This document shows positions 45,565-55,924 of a stretch of DNA of 64,000 nt, piece by piece. The notes beneath the pieces were generated by a model, which saw nothing but the letters and a program-made list of their open reading frames with translations, did not search any database and was not told where the DNA came from. The stretch comes from Novosphingobium indicum (GTDB taxonomy: Bacteria > Pseudomonadota > Alphaproteobacteria > Sphingomonadales > Sphingomonadaceae): contig NZ_BMLK01000007.1 of assembly GCF_014645195.1 (NCBI RefSeq), forward strand, positions 1-64,000, in the 5' to 3' direction. The translations under genes were made by a program, and so were the position numbers. Numbering within the stretch: the stretch's first letter is position 1; each line of letters begins with the position of its first letter.

Positions 45565-46083
45565 TTACCCCAGCCAGGGGCCGAGCATGCCCTTTGGCGG
45601 AAGCACGGCCGGATTCTCGCAGCGCACCAGCAGGCGGTTGGCGTCGAACGGGCCGGGCAGATCCCATCCACGCGTGTACTCGTTGGTAAAGCCCCAGAAG
45701 CGGCCGTAGTATTCGGGATCGCCGATCATCACCTGCGGCAGCGGCGCGCGGGAATCGAGGCACGAGAGGCTCGCCGACATCAGCGCCTTGCCGTAACCTT
45801 CGCCCTGCCGATCGGGCAGGACGGCGACCGGGCCGACCATGATCAGCGGGTGCGCGCGGCCTGTCTCGTCGGTCAGCGCCACCGGCCAGCACTGGATCGT
45901 GCCGACCAGCATCTCCTGCGCGTCGAGCGCCGCGAAGCTGAGCGCGGGCAGCCAGTCGACGCCGTCGCGCACCTTGTAGGCGGTGCGCTGGCGTCGTTCC
46001 GGCTCGAAGGCATGGTCAAGCAACTGCTCGACGAGAGCAGGATCGACATTGTCGAGCGGGATGATGGTGGCTGTATCGATCAT
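45565..46083 (-). CDS. GNAT family N-acetyltransferase
   Basis: This 172-residue protein shows the GNAT acetyl-CoA loop as VGPVAVLPDRQGEGYGKALM (Q/R-x-x-G-x-G/A) and a C-terminal YYGRFWGFTNEYTRGWDL segment of the YhbS-like group. The ATG at 46081-46083 is used; a longer reading overlaps the sugar dehydrogenase in another frame. The acceptor is unknown. Confidence 0.85.
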   Translation of the reverse strand: MIDTATIIPLDNVDPALVEQLLDHAFEPERRQRTAYKVRDGVDWLPALSFAALDAQEMLVGTIQCWPVALTDETGRAHPLIMVGPVAVLPDRQGEGYGKALMSASLSCLDSRAPLPQVMIGDPEYYGRFWGFTNEYTRGWDLPGPFDANRLLVRCENPAVLPPKGMLGPWLG

Positions 46084-46121
46084 CGGGCGCGCCGATAGGA
46101 TCGCCGCGCGGCTTTGTCGAT

Positions 46122-47300
46122 TCAATTCGCCGTTTTCTTCGGTACCAGCTTGAGCAGATGGCCGCTGCCCGGAGCCGGTCCATCCTCGAGCAGCCAGATC
46201 GCGCCGTCCGGTCCCTGATCGATCTCGCGGATGCGATTGTCGAGCGGATAGCGCGCCTCTTCGATGCCCTTGCTGCCGTCGATGCTTACACGAACGAGGC
46301 CGGGAACCGAGAAGGAAGCGATAAGCGCCTGGTCCTTCCACGCCGGGAATTCGCTGCCGGTGTAGAAGATGAAGTCGCCCGGTGCGATCACCGGGTTCCA
46401 GCTGATGGCCGGGGCGGCGAGGTCGGGGCGGGTAGAGTGGCGCGCGATCGGGCGGCCGTCGTAATGGTCGCCATCGGACACGAGCGGCCAGCCGTAGTTC
46501 TTGCCGGGCTCTAAGAGGTTGATTTCGTCGCCGCCTGCCGGGCCATGTTCAAGGTCCCACAACCGGCCGTCGGGCGAGAAGGCGAGGCCGAGCACGTTGC
46601 GGTGCCCGTAGGACCAGATCTGGTCCGAAGGCGAACCCTTGTCGGCGAAGGGATTGCCTGGTGCGGGCGTACCATCGGGTAGCAGGCGGACAACAGTGCC
46701 GAGCGTGTTGGAAAGGTCTTGCGCCGGCTCCTGCTTCTGCCGTTCGCCCGAACTGATAAACAGGAACTGCCCATCGGGCGAGAAGGTCAGGCGGTGCGAA
46801 TAGTGGCCGCGTCCGGTGACCTTGGGCTGCTGACGCCAGATCACCTTGAGATCTTCAAGTCTGCAATCCATCTGCGCGCTGCACACGAGGTTGGCCTTGC
46901 CGACGGCCGCGCCGCGGGTGTTGCCGGAGCCGGCTTCGGCCCAGCTGAGATAGACGGTGCGGCGGTCGAAGGTGGGGCTTGTCTGTCCGGGGGCAAAGAT
47001 GAAATCGCCGAGGCCGCCCTGGCCGCCGTAATCGACCTCGGGCACGCCGGCGATCGTGCCGATCTTGCCGTCGGGGGTGCGGTAGCGCATCGTGCCGTCT
47101 TGCTCGGTGACGACGAGAACACCGGTGGCCTTGTCGAAGTCCATCGCCCAGGGCTCGTCGAAGCTGGCAACGGTTTCGACTGTGAACGGGGTTTCTTCCG
47201 GGCTGGTGGCCGGTGGATTTTCCCCGGTTGCCGCGTCCCCGCAACTTGCGACGAAGACGCTGAGAGTTGATACGAGGGGGAGGAAGGATCGCAGTTTCAT
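46122..47300 (-). CDS. PQQ-dependent aldose sugar dehydrogenase (Gdh-B/Asd-type beta-propeller)
   Basis: This 392-residue lipoprotein (signal ending near FVASCGD) has a six-bladed propeller of the soluble glucose dehydrogenase/YliI family. Visible are [89 protein letters not shown] and [14 protein letters not shown], which carry PQQ and calcium contacts. It oxidises aldose sugars in the periplasm. Its ATG overlaps that of rnhB on the other strand. Confidence 0.88.
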   Translation of the reverse strand: MKLRSFLPLVSTLSVFVASCGDAATGENPPATSPEETPFTVETVASFDEPWAMDFDKATGVLVVTEQDGTMRYRTPDGKIGTIAGVPEVDYGGQGGLGDFIFAPGQTSPTFDRRTVYLSWAEAGSGNTRGAAVGKANLVCSAQMDCRLEDLKVIWRQQPKVTGRGHYSHRLTFSPDGQFLFISSGERQKQEPAQDLSNTLGTVVRLLPDGTPAPGNPFADKGSPSDQIWSYGHRNVLGLAFSPDGRLWDLEHGPAGGDEINLLEPGKNYGWPLVSDGDHYDGRPIARHSTRPDLAAPAISWNPVIAPGDFIFYTGSEFPAWKDQALIASFSVPGLVRVSIDGSKGIEEARYPLDNRIREIDQGPDGAIWLLEDGPAPGSGHLLKLVPKKTAN

Positions 47301-47934
47301 GTCAGTCACAACGCTTGTTTCCCGGTCTGGTGCCATGCGCCCCGGCGGTCTGGTGATCGGCGTCGATGAAGCCGGTCGTGGACCGCTGGCAGGGCCGGTT
47401 GTGGCGGGTGCCGTTGTCCTGTGCAAGCCGCGACCGGCAGGGCTCGACGATTCCAAGAAACTTTCGAAAGCGAAGCGGGCGGGTCTCGAAGAAACGATCA
47501 AGCGGCGCTGCCGCTGGGCGGTCGGCGTGGTCGATGTCGAGGAGATCGACCGGATCAATATCTTCGGCGCGACGATGCTGGCGATGACGCGTGCGGTCGC
47601 CGCCTTGTGCGGCGAGCTCGGCGAAGAGCCACTCGAGGTTCTCGTCGACGGCAACATGACCCCGCATGGCAGGGTGCCGGACTGGTGCTGGCAGGCCCGG
47701 GCCATTGTCGGCGGCGATGCGCTGGAGCCGTGTATTTCGGCCGCCTCGATTGTTGCCAAGGAGCATCGCGACCGCATGATGCGGGAACTGGCGGCGGCCC
47801 ATCCCCATTATGGGTGGGAGCGCAACGCCGGCTACGGCACGGCGGAGCATCTCGCGGCGCTGCGCACGCACGGGCCTACGCCGCATCATCGGCGCAGCTT
47901 CGCGCCGGTTGCGCAGTTGGACATGTTCGCCTGA
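47299..47934 (+). CDS. rnhB: Ribonuclease HII
   Basis: This 211-residue enzyme removes ribonucleotides from DNA. The core motifs are present: [23 protein letters not shown] (catalytic Asp and Glu), [15 protein letters not shown] and [14 protein letters not shown] take the ATG at 47299 with GGAGGAAGGA upstream; a second ATG at 47335 is possible. With the first start, rnhB and the sugar dehydrogenase begin in opposite directions at the same CATG. Confidence 0.93.
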   Translation: MSVTTLVSRSGAMRPGGLVIGVDEAGRGPLAGPVVAGAVVLCKPRPAGLDDSKKLSKAKRAGLEETIKRRCRWAVGVVDVEEIDRINIFGATMLAMTRAVAALCGELGEEPLEVLVDGNMTPHGRVPDWCWQARAIVGGDALEPCISAASIVAKEHRDRMMRELAAAHPHYGWERNAGYGTAEHLAALRTHGPTPHHRRSFAPVAQLDMFA

Positions 47935-47970
47935 CGTCAGGGCGGCACAAACGGGGCAGGAGCTGACAGA

Positions 47971-48882
47971 ATGGCAAAGGGTTTCAAGGCGAAGGACGTG
48001 GCCGCGCAGGCGGGAAAGTGTTTCCTCGTCACGGGCGCCAATACCGGTCTCGGTTTTGAAACGTCCAAGGTTCTGGCCGCCAAAGGCGCGCGCGTCCTCA
48101 TGGCCTGCCGCAACGAGGACAAGGCGCGCAAGGCCATGGAGCGCATCCGCATGGCGGTGCCGGGCGCGAACCTGTCCTACGTCCATCTCGATCAGGCCGA
48201 CATCGGTTCGGTCCATGATTGCGCACACCGGGTCATCGCCGACGAGCCGCGGCTCGATGTGCTGGTCAACAATGCTGGTGTCATGTTCCCGCCGCTGGAG
48301 CGCACCGCGCAGGGGCATGAGCTGCAATTCGGGGTCAATCACCTTGCACCGTTCGCGCTGACCGGGCTGCTGCTGCCCAAGCTGGCCGAGGTACCCGGAT
48401 CGCGCGTGGTCATCACGTCCAGCCTTGCGCACAAGGGGGGCAATATCGACTGGGACGATCTGGATGCGCACAAGAGCTACAAGCGCACGCAGCGCTATTC
48501 GGACAGCAAGCTGATGAATCTGCTGCATCTGCTGGAGCTCGACCGGCGGCTCAAGGCGGCAGGCTCGGCGGTCACCGCCTATGCCTGCCACCCGGGGTTC
48601 GCCAAGACCGACCTCGACCGGCACAGCGGCTTCTTTCGGGTGTTCTTCCCGCTTGCCGGCGTGATCTTCAACAGCGCTGCGCAAGGCGCCTGGCCGACGC
48701 TTCAGGCCGCCACCGCGCCGGACGCCGTGCCGGGCGAGTTCTACGGCCCGCAGCGTCTCGGGGGTGCCTCCGGGCCTTCGGGGATTTCCAAGCGCACCGA
48801 CATGGCGCGCGATCCCGAACTCGCGCAGCGGCTGTGGACGATCTCCGAGCAGATGACGGGCGTGCGTTACCCGCTCGACTAG
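47971..48882 (+). CDS. Short-chain dehydrogenase (retinol dehydrogenase-like)
   Basis: This 303-residue SDR has FLVTGANTGLGFETSKVLA (NAD(P)-binding TGxxxGxG), VLVNNAGVM (NNAG), an ITSSLAHKGGNI catalytic-serine strand and the YSDSKLMN (Y-x3-K) motif. The closest pattern is the protochlorophyllide/retinol dehydrogenase-like SDR group. The start MAKGFKAKDV follows an AGGAGCTGACAGA context. The substrate is unknown. Confidence 0.88.
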   Translation: MAKGFKAKDVAAQAGKCFLVTGANTGLGFETSKVLAAKGARVLMACRNEDKARKAMERIRMAVPGANLSYVHLDQADIGSVHDCAHRVIADEPRLDVLVNNAGVMFPPLERTAQGHELQFGVNHLAPFALTGLLLPKLAEVPGSRVVITSSLAHKGGNIDWDDLDAHKSYKRTQRYSDSKLMNLLHLLELDRRLKAAGSAVTAYACHPGFAKTDLDRHSGFFRVFFPLAGVIFNSAAQGAWPTLQAATAPDAVPGEFYGPQRLGGASGPSGISKRTDMARDPELAQRLWTISEQMTGVRYPLD

Positions 48883-49580
48883 CTTCGGCTGCCGAAGGCC
48901 TGATCGCGCATCGTTTCGATGAAGCTCTTGCCGAAGGCCTCGGTTTCGTCGGGCGTCGGTGCGTGTTCCGCGTCGTGCGGCACTGCGGCCAGCCATTCCT
49001 TTTCGGTGTTCACTCGGGGGTAGGGCACGTCGGGAACGTCGACGCCGAGAAAGTCGCATAGCGGGCCCCAGCCGGCTCCCACGGGCAGAACCAGCAGCCG
49101 CTCTGTGGACAAGGTCTCGATGATCTCCTCGTTCCGGTTCGCGAAATACTCCGTCATGAAAGCGCGGTCGTGCATGCGGTCTCCGAAGTCGCGCGTCACC
49201 GTGCCGCGGATGAAGGTACCGACGGGTTCGACCTCGAAGCTGGCGAGATGGCCGGGGCTGAAAATCGTCTCGCTCACGGAATTGAACCAGGAGTCCGGAT
49301 CGCGGGTGGTGAGGATCACCTTGGCTTCGGGGAAGTGGTCCGCGAGTTCGCGCCAGTAGTTGCAGGCGGGGTTATCGGTGGTCGATGTGTAGCCGTCGAA
49401 GATTGTGTCCCAGTCGGGCTTTCCGGCGACGACATCGAGCCAGAGCGGGAGATTGCGACGCGCGCCGGCGAGCAGTTCCGACATGTGATAGCAGGGCCCA
49501 AAACCGAGATGCTCGAGTGCCAGCTTGAGCGACATGGTTCCCGTGCGGCCAAGACCGGCGCCAATGACTTTGAGCGTCAA
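48879..49580 (-). CDS. Sulfotransferase family protein
   Basis: This 233-residue protein has the PAPS-binding P-loop-like segment VIGAGLGRTGTMSLKLALEHLGFGPCYHM and the 3'-phosphate motif VILTTRDPDSWFNSVSETI, as in the bacterial PF17784-like sulfotransferase group. The TTG at 49578-49580 is chosen because GGGGGAAT precedes it and the family motif begins a few residues later. It is convergent with the SDR gene and divergent from ccrM, sharing the GANTC-rich intergenic region. Confidence 0.8.
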   Translation of the reverse strand: MTLKVIGAGLGRTGTMSLKLALEHLGFGPCYHMSELLAGARRNLPLWLDVVAGKPDWDTIFDGYTSTTDNPACNYWRELADHFPEAKVILTTRDPDSWFNSVSETIFSPGHLASFEVEPVGTFIRGTVTRDFGDRMHDRAFMTEYFANRNEEIIETLSTERLLVLPVGAGWGPLCDFLGVDVPDVPYPRVNTEKEWLAAVPHDAEHAPTPDETEAFGKSFIETMRDQAFGSRS

Positions 49581-49656
49581 TGCAATTCCCCCGCGAGCTG
49601 TTTCGGCGGCAAGCAGACCCAGACCTGCGCACAGTGGCATAACTATTTTCAACACT

Positions 49657-50992
<1,336 letters not shown>

Positions 50993-51197
50993 TCACGCCG
51001 ACAATAGGGTTCGGGGGAGTGGGCGACGATGCGAAGACAATGTCTTTAGCGGGCCGTCCGTTCATGCCCCGGCGCTGTCACTCCCGGCGCGGCAGTATCT
51101 ATGGCGGCTCGTGCACAATTTTCTTCGGGTCTTTGCGCCGGTGCCGCAACCGTCTTAAGGCCCGGTTCTGATCCTCGCGCCTGACGGACAAGCGACC

Positions 51198-52325
51198 ATG
51201 ACCCGATCCCTCTACCTTCGCCCCATCGCTCTCGCCGAGAGCCCGCAGAGCGAGGAGGGCGAAGTCGTCCGGCTTGGCGGGACGCTGGTCTGGGCCAGCC
51301 GCTTTGCCGTGATCGTTCGGGAAAACGGCAAGGTCGTCTCGCGCGGACGCTATTCGGTCGAGCAAATGCCTGCGGCGCTTGCGGCGCTTCCGGCGGACCT
51401 CGGTGCGGAAGGCGCGGCGCAGTGGGCAAACCTGCGCAAGGTCCATGCACCGCTGAACCTCGCGCTCAAGGGCGGGGGGACGCGCACGATCCGGCTGGAG
51501 CAGCCGCAGGTCATGGGCATCCTCAACATGACGCCCGACAGTTTCTCCGACGGCGGCGAATTCCTCGACGATCCGCAGATAGCCCGCGATCATGCCTCGG
51601 CCATGCTGGAAGCCGGTGCGGCGATGATCGACGTGGGGGGCGAATCCACGCGGCCCGGTGCCGGTGCGGTCTGGGAAGGCGACGAAATCAAGCGCGTCGT
51701 GCCGATGGTGGAGCAGCTTGCCGCCATGGGCGCCGCGATCAGCGTCGATACGCGCCGGCCCGCGGTGATGGATGCGAGCCTTCAGGCCGGTGCGCACGTG
51801 ATCAACGATGTTTCGGCCCTGCGCTATGACCCGCGCAGCCTCGAACTCGCGGCTTCGAGCGGGGCGCCTGTTGTGCTGATGCATGCCCCCGGCAAGGCCG
51901 ACGATCTCCATTCGAACGGCGACTACGCCGATGTCGTGCTCGACGTGTTCGACTGGCTGGCCGCGCGCCGTGACGAGATTGTCGCCGGCGGTGTAGCGCC
52001 TGAAAACATCCTGCTCGATCCGGGCATCGGCTTCGGCAAGTCCGTGGCCGAGAATCTGGCACTGCTCAACGCGCTGCCGCTGTTTCATGCGCTCGGCCAG
52101 CCGCTGCTGGTCGGCGCCAGCCGCAAGCGCATGATCGGCGCGCTGTCCAATGAAGCGCAGCCGCACGAGCGGCTCGGTGGATCGATCATGCTGGCGGTCA
52201 AGGCCGTGGAGGCTGGTGCGCATATCTTGCGCGTGCACGACGTGCCGGAAACGGTCCAGGCGGCGCGAGTCTGGCGCGGCCTTCGCGATGCGGCACTGAC
52301 GGATTTTTCCCAGCTCACCGATTGA
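51198..52325 (+). CDS. folP: Dihydropteroate synthase
   Basis: A 375-residue TIM-barrel enzyme of folate synthesis. The family signatures are VMGILNMTPDSFSDGGEFLDD and IDVGGESTRPGAGAVWEGDEIKRVVP, plus HVINDVSAL, LLDPGIGFGKSV and the pterin-binding GASRKRMIGAL. A distinctive N-terminal extension of about 100 residues precedes the barrel (family normally about 270-290), a pattern I have seen in sphingomonad homologues but whose role is unknown. No folK or folB is adjacent; 205 bases separate it from ccrM and hold no gene. Confidence 0.94.
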   Translation: MTRSLYLRPIALAESPQSEEGEVVRLGGTLVWASRFAVIVRENGKVVSRGRYSVEQMPAALAALPADLGAEGAAQWANLRKVHAPLNLALKGGGTRTIRLEQPQVMGILNMTPDSFSDGGEFLDDPQIARDHASAMLEAGAAMIDVGGESTRPGAGAVWEGDEIKRVVPMVEQLAAMGAAISVDTRRPAVMDASLQAGAHVINDVSALRYDPRSLELAASSGAPVVLMHAPGKADDLHSNGDYADVVLDVFDWLAARRDEIVAGGVAPENILLDPGIGFGKSVAENLALLNALPLFHALGQPLLVGASRKRMIGALSNEAQPHERLGGSIMLAVKAVEAGAHILRVHDVPETVQAARVWRGLRDAALTDFSQLTD

Positions 52326-52536
52326 GACTGAGGCTTTCTAAACGTCCGATGAACCGCAGGTTTCTGCGGCATGAACGGCACTACGCCTTTGTGTCACGCA
52401 GTGATCGCAACCCGCATATCGCCGTCTTTGCAGGGCATTTCGTCTCTGGGCCGGGATGAAAAGCCGCGCCTTGCTCGTTGCTCCATTCAACCGCGGACAA
52501 AGGGTCGTTCGCGCTTAGCAGAAGGGAGTGAAACCC

Positions 52537-52890
52537 ATGAAGCATATCCCGTTCTTTCGCACTGCCGCCGCCGTCCTCGTTGCGGCGCCCACCGTTGCCA
52601 TGGCCGCCCTGCCGATGCTGTACGAAGAGCAGATGGCGCGTCAGGAAGAATCGCGCATCATACAGTCGCCCATCGGGGGTATCGAAAACAGCAAGTGGTA
52701 CGACTACCACATCAACCTCACCGAAACGCAGAAGGAACTGGCGAGCGACCTCAAGCGCTCGACGGATCTGGAGGATACGCGCGATGCCTGGAGCGAATAT
52801 ACCCACGAGCTGAAGGACAATCGCCACGACTACGTGAAGGCCATGGCCAAGAAGGGCTATCGCGTTCCGGAAGTCTATTTCGAGAACTGA
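52537..52890 (+). CDS. Secreted hypothetical protein (117 aa)
   Basis: An N-terminal signal peptide (MKHIPFFRTAAAVLVAAPTVAMA) is followed by a soluble, charged, helix-rich domain (YEEQMARQEESRIIQ ... DYVKAMAKKGYRVPE). The ATG at 52537 has AGGGAG eight bases upstream and is preferred to an earlier GTG. A short hairpin CCGCAG/CTGCGG (52354-52369) lies between folP and this gene. No family is recognised; it should act in the periplasm. Confidence 0.65.
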   Translation: MKHIPFFRTAAAVLVAAPTVAMAALPMLYEEQMARQEESRIIQSPIGGIENSKWYDYHINLTETQKELASDLKRSTDLEDTRDAWSEYTHELKDNRHDYVKAMAKKGYRVPEVYFEN

Positions 52891-52902
52891 TCGTCCGGCG
52901 GG

Positions 52903-53679
52903 CTAGAGGCTGTAGCCTCCGTCGCTGACGAGCACCGTACCGGTCACGTTCCACGCGGCGTCGGAAAGCAGAAAACCGATCTGGCCCGCCATTTCATCGG
53001 CGCTGGCGAAACGGCCGAGGGGTGTCGAGTCCTCCGCCAGTTTCTCCAGCGCCGCCTCGCGGCTGCCGAGATCGTCGACCATCTGCTGGAAGTGCGTATT
53101 CTTGGTCCAGATCGGCGTGTCGACACGGCCGGGCGCAACGGCATTGATGCGGATGCCGTGCGCGGCATGTTCGGCCGCGGCGATGCGCGCGAGATGCGCG
53201 ACGGCGGCCTTGCTCGATCCGTAGGCGGCAGTCATCGCCACAGGCTTGATGCCGGCGACCGAACTTGTCAGCACCGCGCTTCTGCCGACGGTGTTTCCGC
53301 TCTTCGTCATCAGCCGCATGGCGGTGCGCAGCGAGAGAAACATGCCGTCGAGATTCACGGACTGAATGCGGCGCCAGTCCGCGTATTCGAGCGAGACGAT
53401 CGGACAGCCATCGGCAACCCCGGCATTGAGCAGAGCGTGATCGATGCACGTTTCGCTAACCTCGATCTCTGTCCAAAGCTCTTCGTCGGCGACATCGCCG
53501 GAAACACAGCGGACCGACGCGCGCAGATCGAGAGCTTCCAGGCCCGGCCCGTCGCAATCCACCAGAATGAGGCGCTCGATCCCTCTGGCATCGAGCCAGT
53601 GCGCCACCGCAGCACCGATGCCCGATGCCGCGCCCGTGATGAGAGCGGTACGACCTGCGAATTCTGTCGTGGTCGTCAC
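52903..53679 (-). CDS. Short-chain dehydrogenase, fold-type classical SDR
   Basis: This 258-residue SDR has the NAD(P) motif ALITGAASGIGAAVA, NAG in LLNAGVADG, the catalytic S (LTSSVAGI) and Y-x3-K in AYGSSKAAVAHL, and a C-terminal GGYSL end typical of 3-hydroxyacyl or steroid-type members. It starts at GTG 53677-53679, one base after the stop of the NTF2-like gene (TGACGTG), so it is coupled to that gene. Confidence 0.88.
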   Translation of the reverse strand: MTTTTEFAGRTALITGAASGIGAAVAHWLDARGIERLILVDCDGPGLEALDLRASVRCVSGDVADEELWTEIEVSETCIDHALLNAGVADGCPIVSLEYADWRRIQSVNLDGMFLSLRTAMRLMTKSGNTVGRSAVLTSSVAGIKPVAMTAAYGSSKAAVAHLARIAAAEHAAHGIRINAVAPGRVDTPIWTKNTHFQQMVDDLGSREAALEKLAEDSTPLGRFASADEMAGQIGFLLSDAAWNVTGTVLVSDGGYSL

Positions 53680-53680
53680 G

Positions 53681-54145
53681 TCAGGCAACCTCCACGCGCA
53701 GCCGCTCGATCCGGGTGGTCTTGAGCTTCCAGCCATCGCCCTTGTTCTCGTAGGTTTCGTGATAGCGGCCCCATCCGGTCAGGCGTTCGAACGGCCCTCC
53801 CGGCGGCAGGAAGAAGCGGTCGGTAAAGCACCAGATGCCGCTTGCCTGTGTTGCGCTTGCGACGGTGATGTCCGGATCGTTGCCCTGATGCACGGTGACG
53901 ATTTTCGGGCCGATGGGATTGGGGCTGTCGGGCCAGTTCTCCCCTCCCTTCAGCACCATGTTCATGGCGGGCATGTGATCGACGCCTGTTACCGGATCGG
54001 TGCAGCAGCCCATGTAGTCCAACTCGCAATCCTCTGCGAGGACCGAGCGGACAAGCGCCGCGTCGCCGTTGTCAACGCCGCGCCAGTAGCGCGCCTTGAG
54101 CTGCTTGATATCCTCGATGGCGGCGAGCCGCTCGCAGATGTCCAT
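53681..54145 (-). CDS. SnoaL/NTF2-like protein
   Basis: This 154-residue NTF2-fold protein starts MDICERLAAIEDIKQLKARYWRGVDNGD, with D in LAEDCELDYMGC, WPDSPNPIGPKIV and RYHETYENKGDGWKLKTTRIERLRV. Together with the coupled SDR it resembles a catabolic or biosynthetic pair acting on a small cyclic or aromatic compound; the substrate is unknown. It is the second SnoaL-like gene in the window (the first is at 2011). Confidence 0.82.
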   Translation of the reverse strand: MDICERLAAIEDIKQLKARYWRGVDNGDAALVRSVLAEDCELDYMGCCTDPVTGVDHMPAMNMVLKGGENWPDSPNPIGPKIVTVHQGNDPDITVASATQASGIWCFTDRFFLPPGGPFERLTGWGRYHETYENKGDGWKLKTTRIERLRVEVA

Positions 54146-54184
54146 GAAGTTTCCTCTCCCTTTGCGGGAGGAAACTTGGACGGC

Positions 54185-55609
54185 TCACGCGGCGTTGTCG
54201 ATGCCCAGTTCGGAAAGCTTGCGGTAGAGAGTTGACCGGCCGATGCCCAGGCGGCGGGCGACCTCGGTCATGCGACCGCGATAGAGGCCGATGGCGAGAC
54301 GGATGACGTCCGCCTCGATTTCTTCCAGTGGCCGCAGGTTGCCATCGGCGGTGTAGAGCATGACGCCCGAGCTTTCGTGCATCGGGTTGCTGGCGACTGT
54401 GGGCGAACCTGTGCCAAGGATGTTGAGAAGCTGTGGAAAATCTTCCGACGTGAGGGCATCGCCATCGCAGAACACGGCTGCGCGGAAGAGTACGGCCTGA
54501 AGCTGGCGAACGTTGCCGGGCCAGTCGTAGGCGGCGAGCAGTGACAGCGCGCCGTCGGTAATCCCCAGCTCGCGCAGGCCCGGCTGTTCGCCGATGCGGG
54601 CCAGAAAGAAGCGGGTTAGGGCGGGAATGTCGCCCGTGCGTTCGCGCAGCGCCGGCAGCAGAACTTGTGTGTGCGAGAGAACGTCGAGCAGTTCGGGCAG
54701 GAAGTGGCCCTGCGTCGCCATGTCTTTCAGCGGGATGTTGCTTGCGGCGATCAGGCGCACATCGATCTTGAAGGAATAGGGTGCGCCGATCGGGCGCACG
54801 TCGCTCTTGCGAAGCGATTCGAGCAGGCGCTCCTGTACCGAGAGCGGAAGGCGGTCGATCTCGTCGAGCGCGAGGGTTGCGCCATCGCAATGCTGCAGCG
54901 CGCCGATCTGGCGATCGAAAGCGCCGGGGAAGGCGCCCTTTTCGTGGCCGAAGAGGACCGATTCGATGGAGTTGGCGGGAAGGCCGCTGATGTTGACGAT
55001 GCGTAGCGGCATCTTCACGCGCGGGCTGGCGGCATGCATGGCCCGGATCAGCATTTCCTTGCCGGTGCCGCTTTCGCCTTCGATCAGGACGGGATTGTGA
55101 CCGCGTGCGGCCTTGGCGGCGACGGCCAGTGCCTTGCGGAAGTTGGGCGAGGCCCCGATCATCGATTCGAAATCGGGGTTGGAGGGCATCTTCTCGGTGA
55201 GCGGCGCCAGCTCGTCCCGCGGTGCTTCGCGGGTCGTCGCGGAGCGCAGGGCATGCATCAGCCTGTCGGGAGCGACCGGTTTCACGAGATAATCGGTGGC
55301 GCCGGCGCGCATGGCCTCCACCGCCAGCAGCGGTGATGTGCTCGTCGTGAACATGAGAATGGGCAAGGCGGGGCGACGCGATTTGAGTTCCGCGATCAGT
55401 GAGCAGGCGTCTTCGCCCGGAACCCACTGGTCGAGGATGATGGCGGAAAGCTGCATGCCTTGCCGGGTGCCCAGCGTGGCAATCGCTGTTTCGGCATCGC
55501 GAACGATCACCGTGCGCCAGCCTTCCCGCGCCGCGAGGGCGGAAATAAGGCGGCTTTGTGCCGGCTCGTCGTCGATGAGCATGAGAAGGCGTTGATCCAT
55601 GTCCGCCAT
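54185..55609 (-). CDS. NtrC-family response regulator with altered GAFTGA loop
   Basis: This 474-residue regulator has a receiver domain (LMLIDDEPAQSRLIS, phospho-Asp in IILDQWVPGEDAC, K in YLVKPVAPD). An AAA+ domain follows with Walker A (IEGESGTGKEM), Walker B (LALDEIDRLPLS) and the R-finger region. The C-terminal Fis-type helix-turn-helix is MTEVARRLGIGRSTLYRKLSELG. The loop that contacts sigma-54 reads GAFPGAF instead of GAFTGA: the threonine is replaced by proline. That change normally disables sigma-54 activation, so it may act as a repressor or with sigma-70. No histidine kinase gene is adjacent. Confidence 0.88.
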   Translation of the reverse strand: MADMDQRLLMLIDDEPAQSRLISALAAREGWRTVIVRDAETAIATLGTRQGMQLSAIILDQWVPGEDACSLIAELKSRRPALPILMFTTSTSPLLAVEAMRAGATDYLVKPVAPDRLMHALRSATTREAPRDELAPLTEKMPSNPDFESMIGASPNFRKALAVAAKAARGHNPVLIEGESGTGKEMLIRAMHAASPRVKMPLRIVNISGLPANSIESVLFGHEKGAFPGAFDRQIGALQHCDGATLALDEIDRLPLSVQERLLESLRKSDVRPIGAPYSFKIDVRLIAASNIPLKDMATQGHFLPELLDVLSHTQVLLPALRERTGDIPALTRFFLARIGEQPGLRELGITDGALSLLAAYDWPGNVRQLQAVLFRAAVFCDGDALTSEDFPQLLNILGTGSPTVASNPMHESSGVMLYTADGNLRPLEEIEADVIRLAIGLYRGRMTEVARRLGIGRSTLYRKLSELGIDNAA

Positions 55610-55785
55610 TATACTGCCGCTGCTCTCAGCCTCCTCGGGATGGGAAAACCGGGATAGACCAATCGGGTAAAGACGGACTTAAGCCTGAAGTGCGGATGCG
55701 CGTGGACTGCGGCTTCGCACTTGAGCGCGCGCGCGGCCCCGGCTAGAGCAGTCGCATTTGATGGACCTCAAGGGGAATAGAGTTC

Positions 55786-55911
55786 ATGGCTTCGGGCAAC
55801 GATATCAAGGCAGCGCAGGCGACCTACAACAGCTTTATCAAGGCCGCGACGTGGGGCACCGGCATCTGCATCGCGATTACCGCGTTCGTTGTCATGCTGA
55901 TCTCGTCCTGA
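55786..55911 (+). CDS. aa3-type cytochrome c oxidase subunit IV (41 aa)
   Basis: This very small protein (41 residues) starts MASGNDIKAAQATYNSFIK, followed by one transmembrane helix (about 20-38). It has the pattern of the bacterial aa3 oxidase subunit IV family (COX_aa3 IV). In alphaproteobacteria this gene commonly sits directly upstream of pntA rather than with the other oxidase genes, as here (13 bases before the pntAA start). The subunit is not essential for oxidase activity in Paracoccus. Confidence 0.85.
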   Translation: MASGNDIKAAQATYNSFIKAATWGTGICIAITAFVVMLISS

Positions 55912-55924
55912 TCGGAATCGTGAA

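Noticed and set aside
52354..52369. CCGCAG/CTGCGG hairpin after folP as a terminator
   Set aside because: Six pairs with no T run; too weak to call a terminator.
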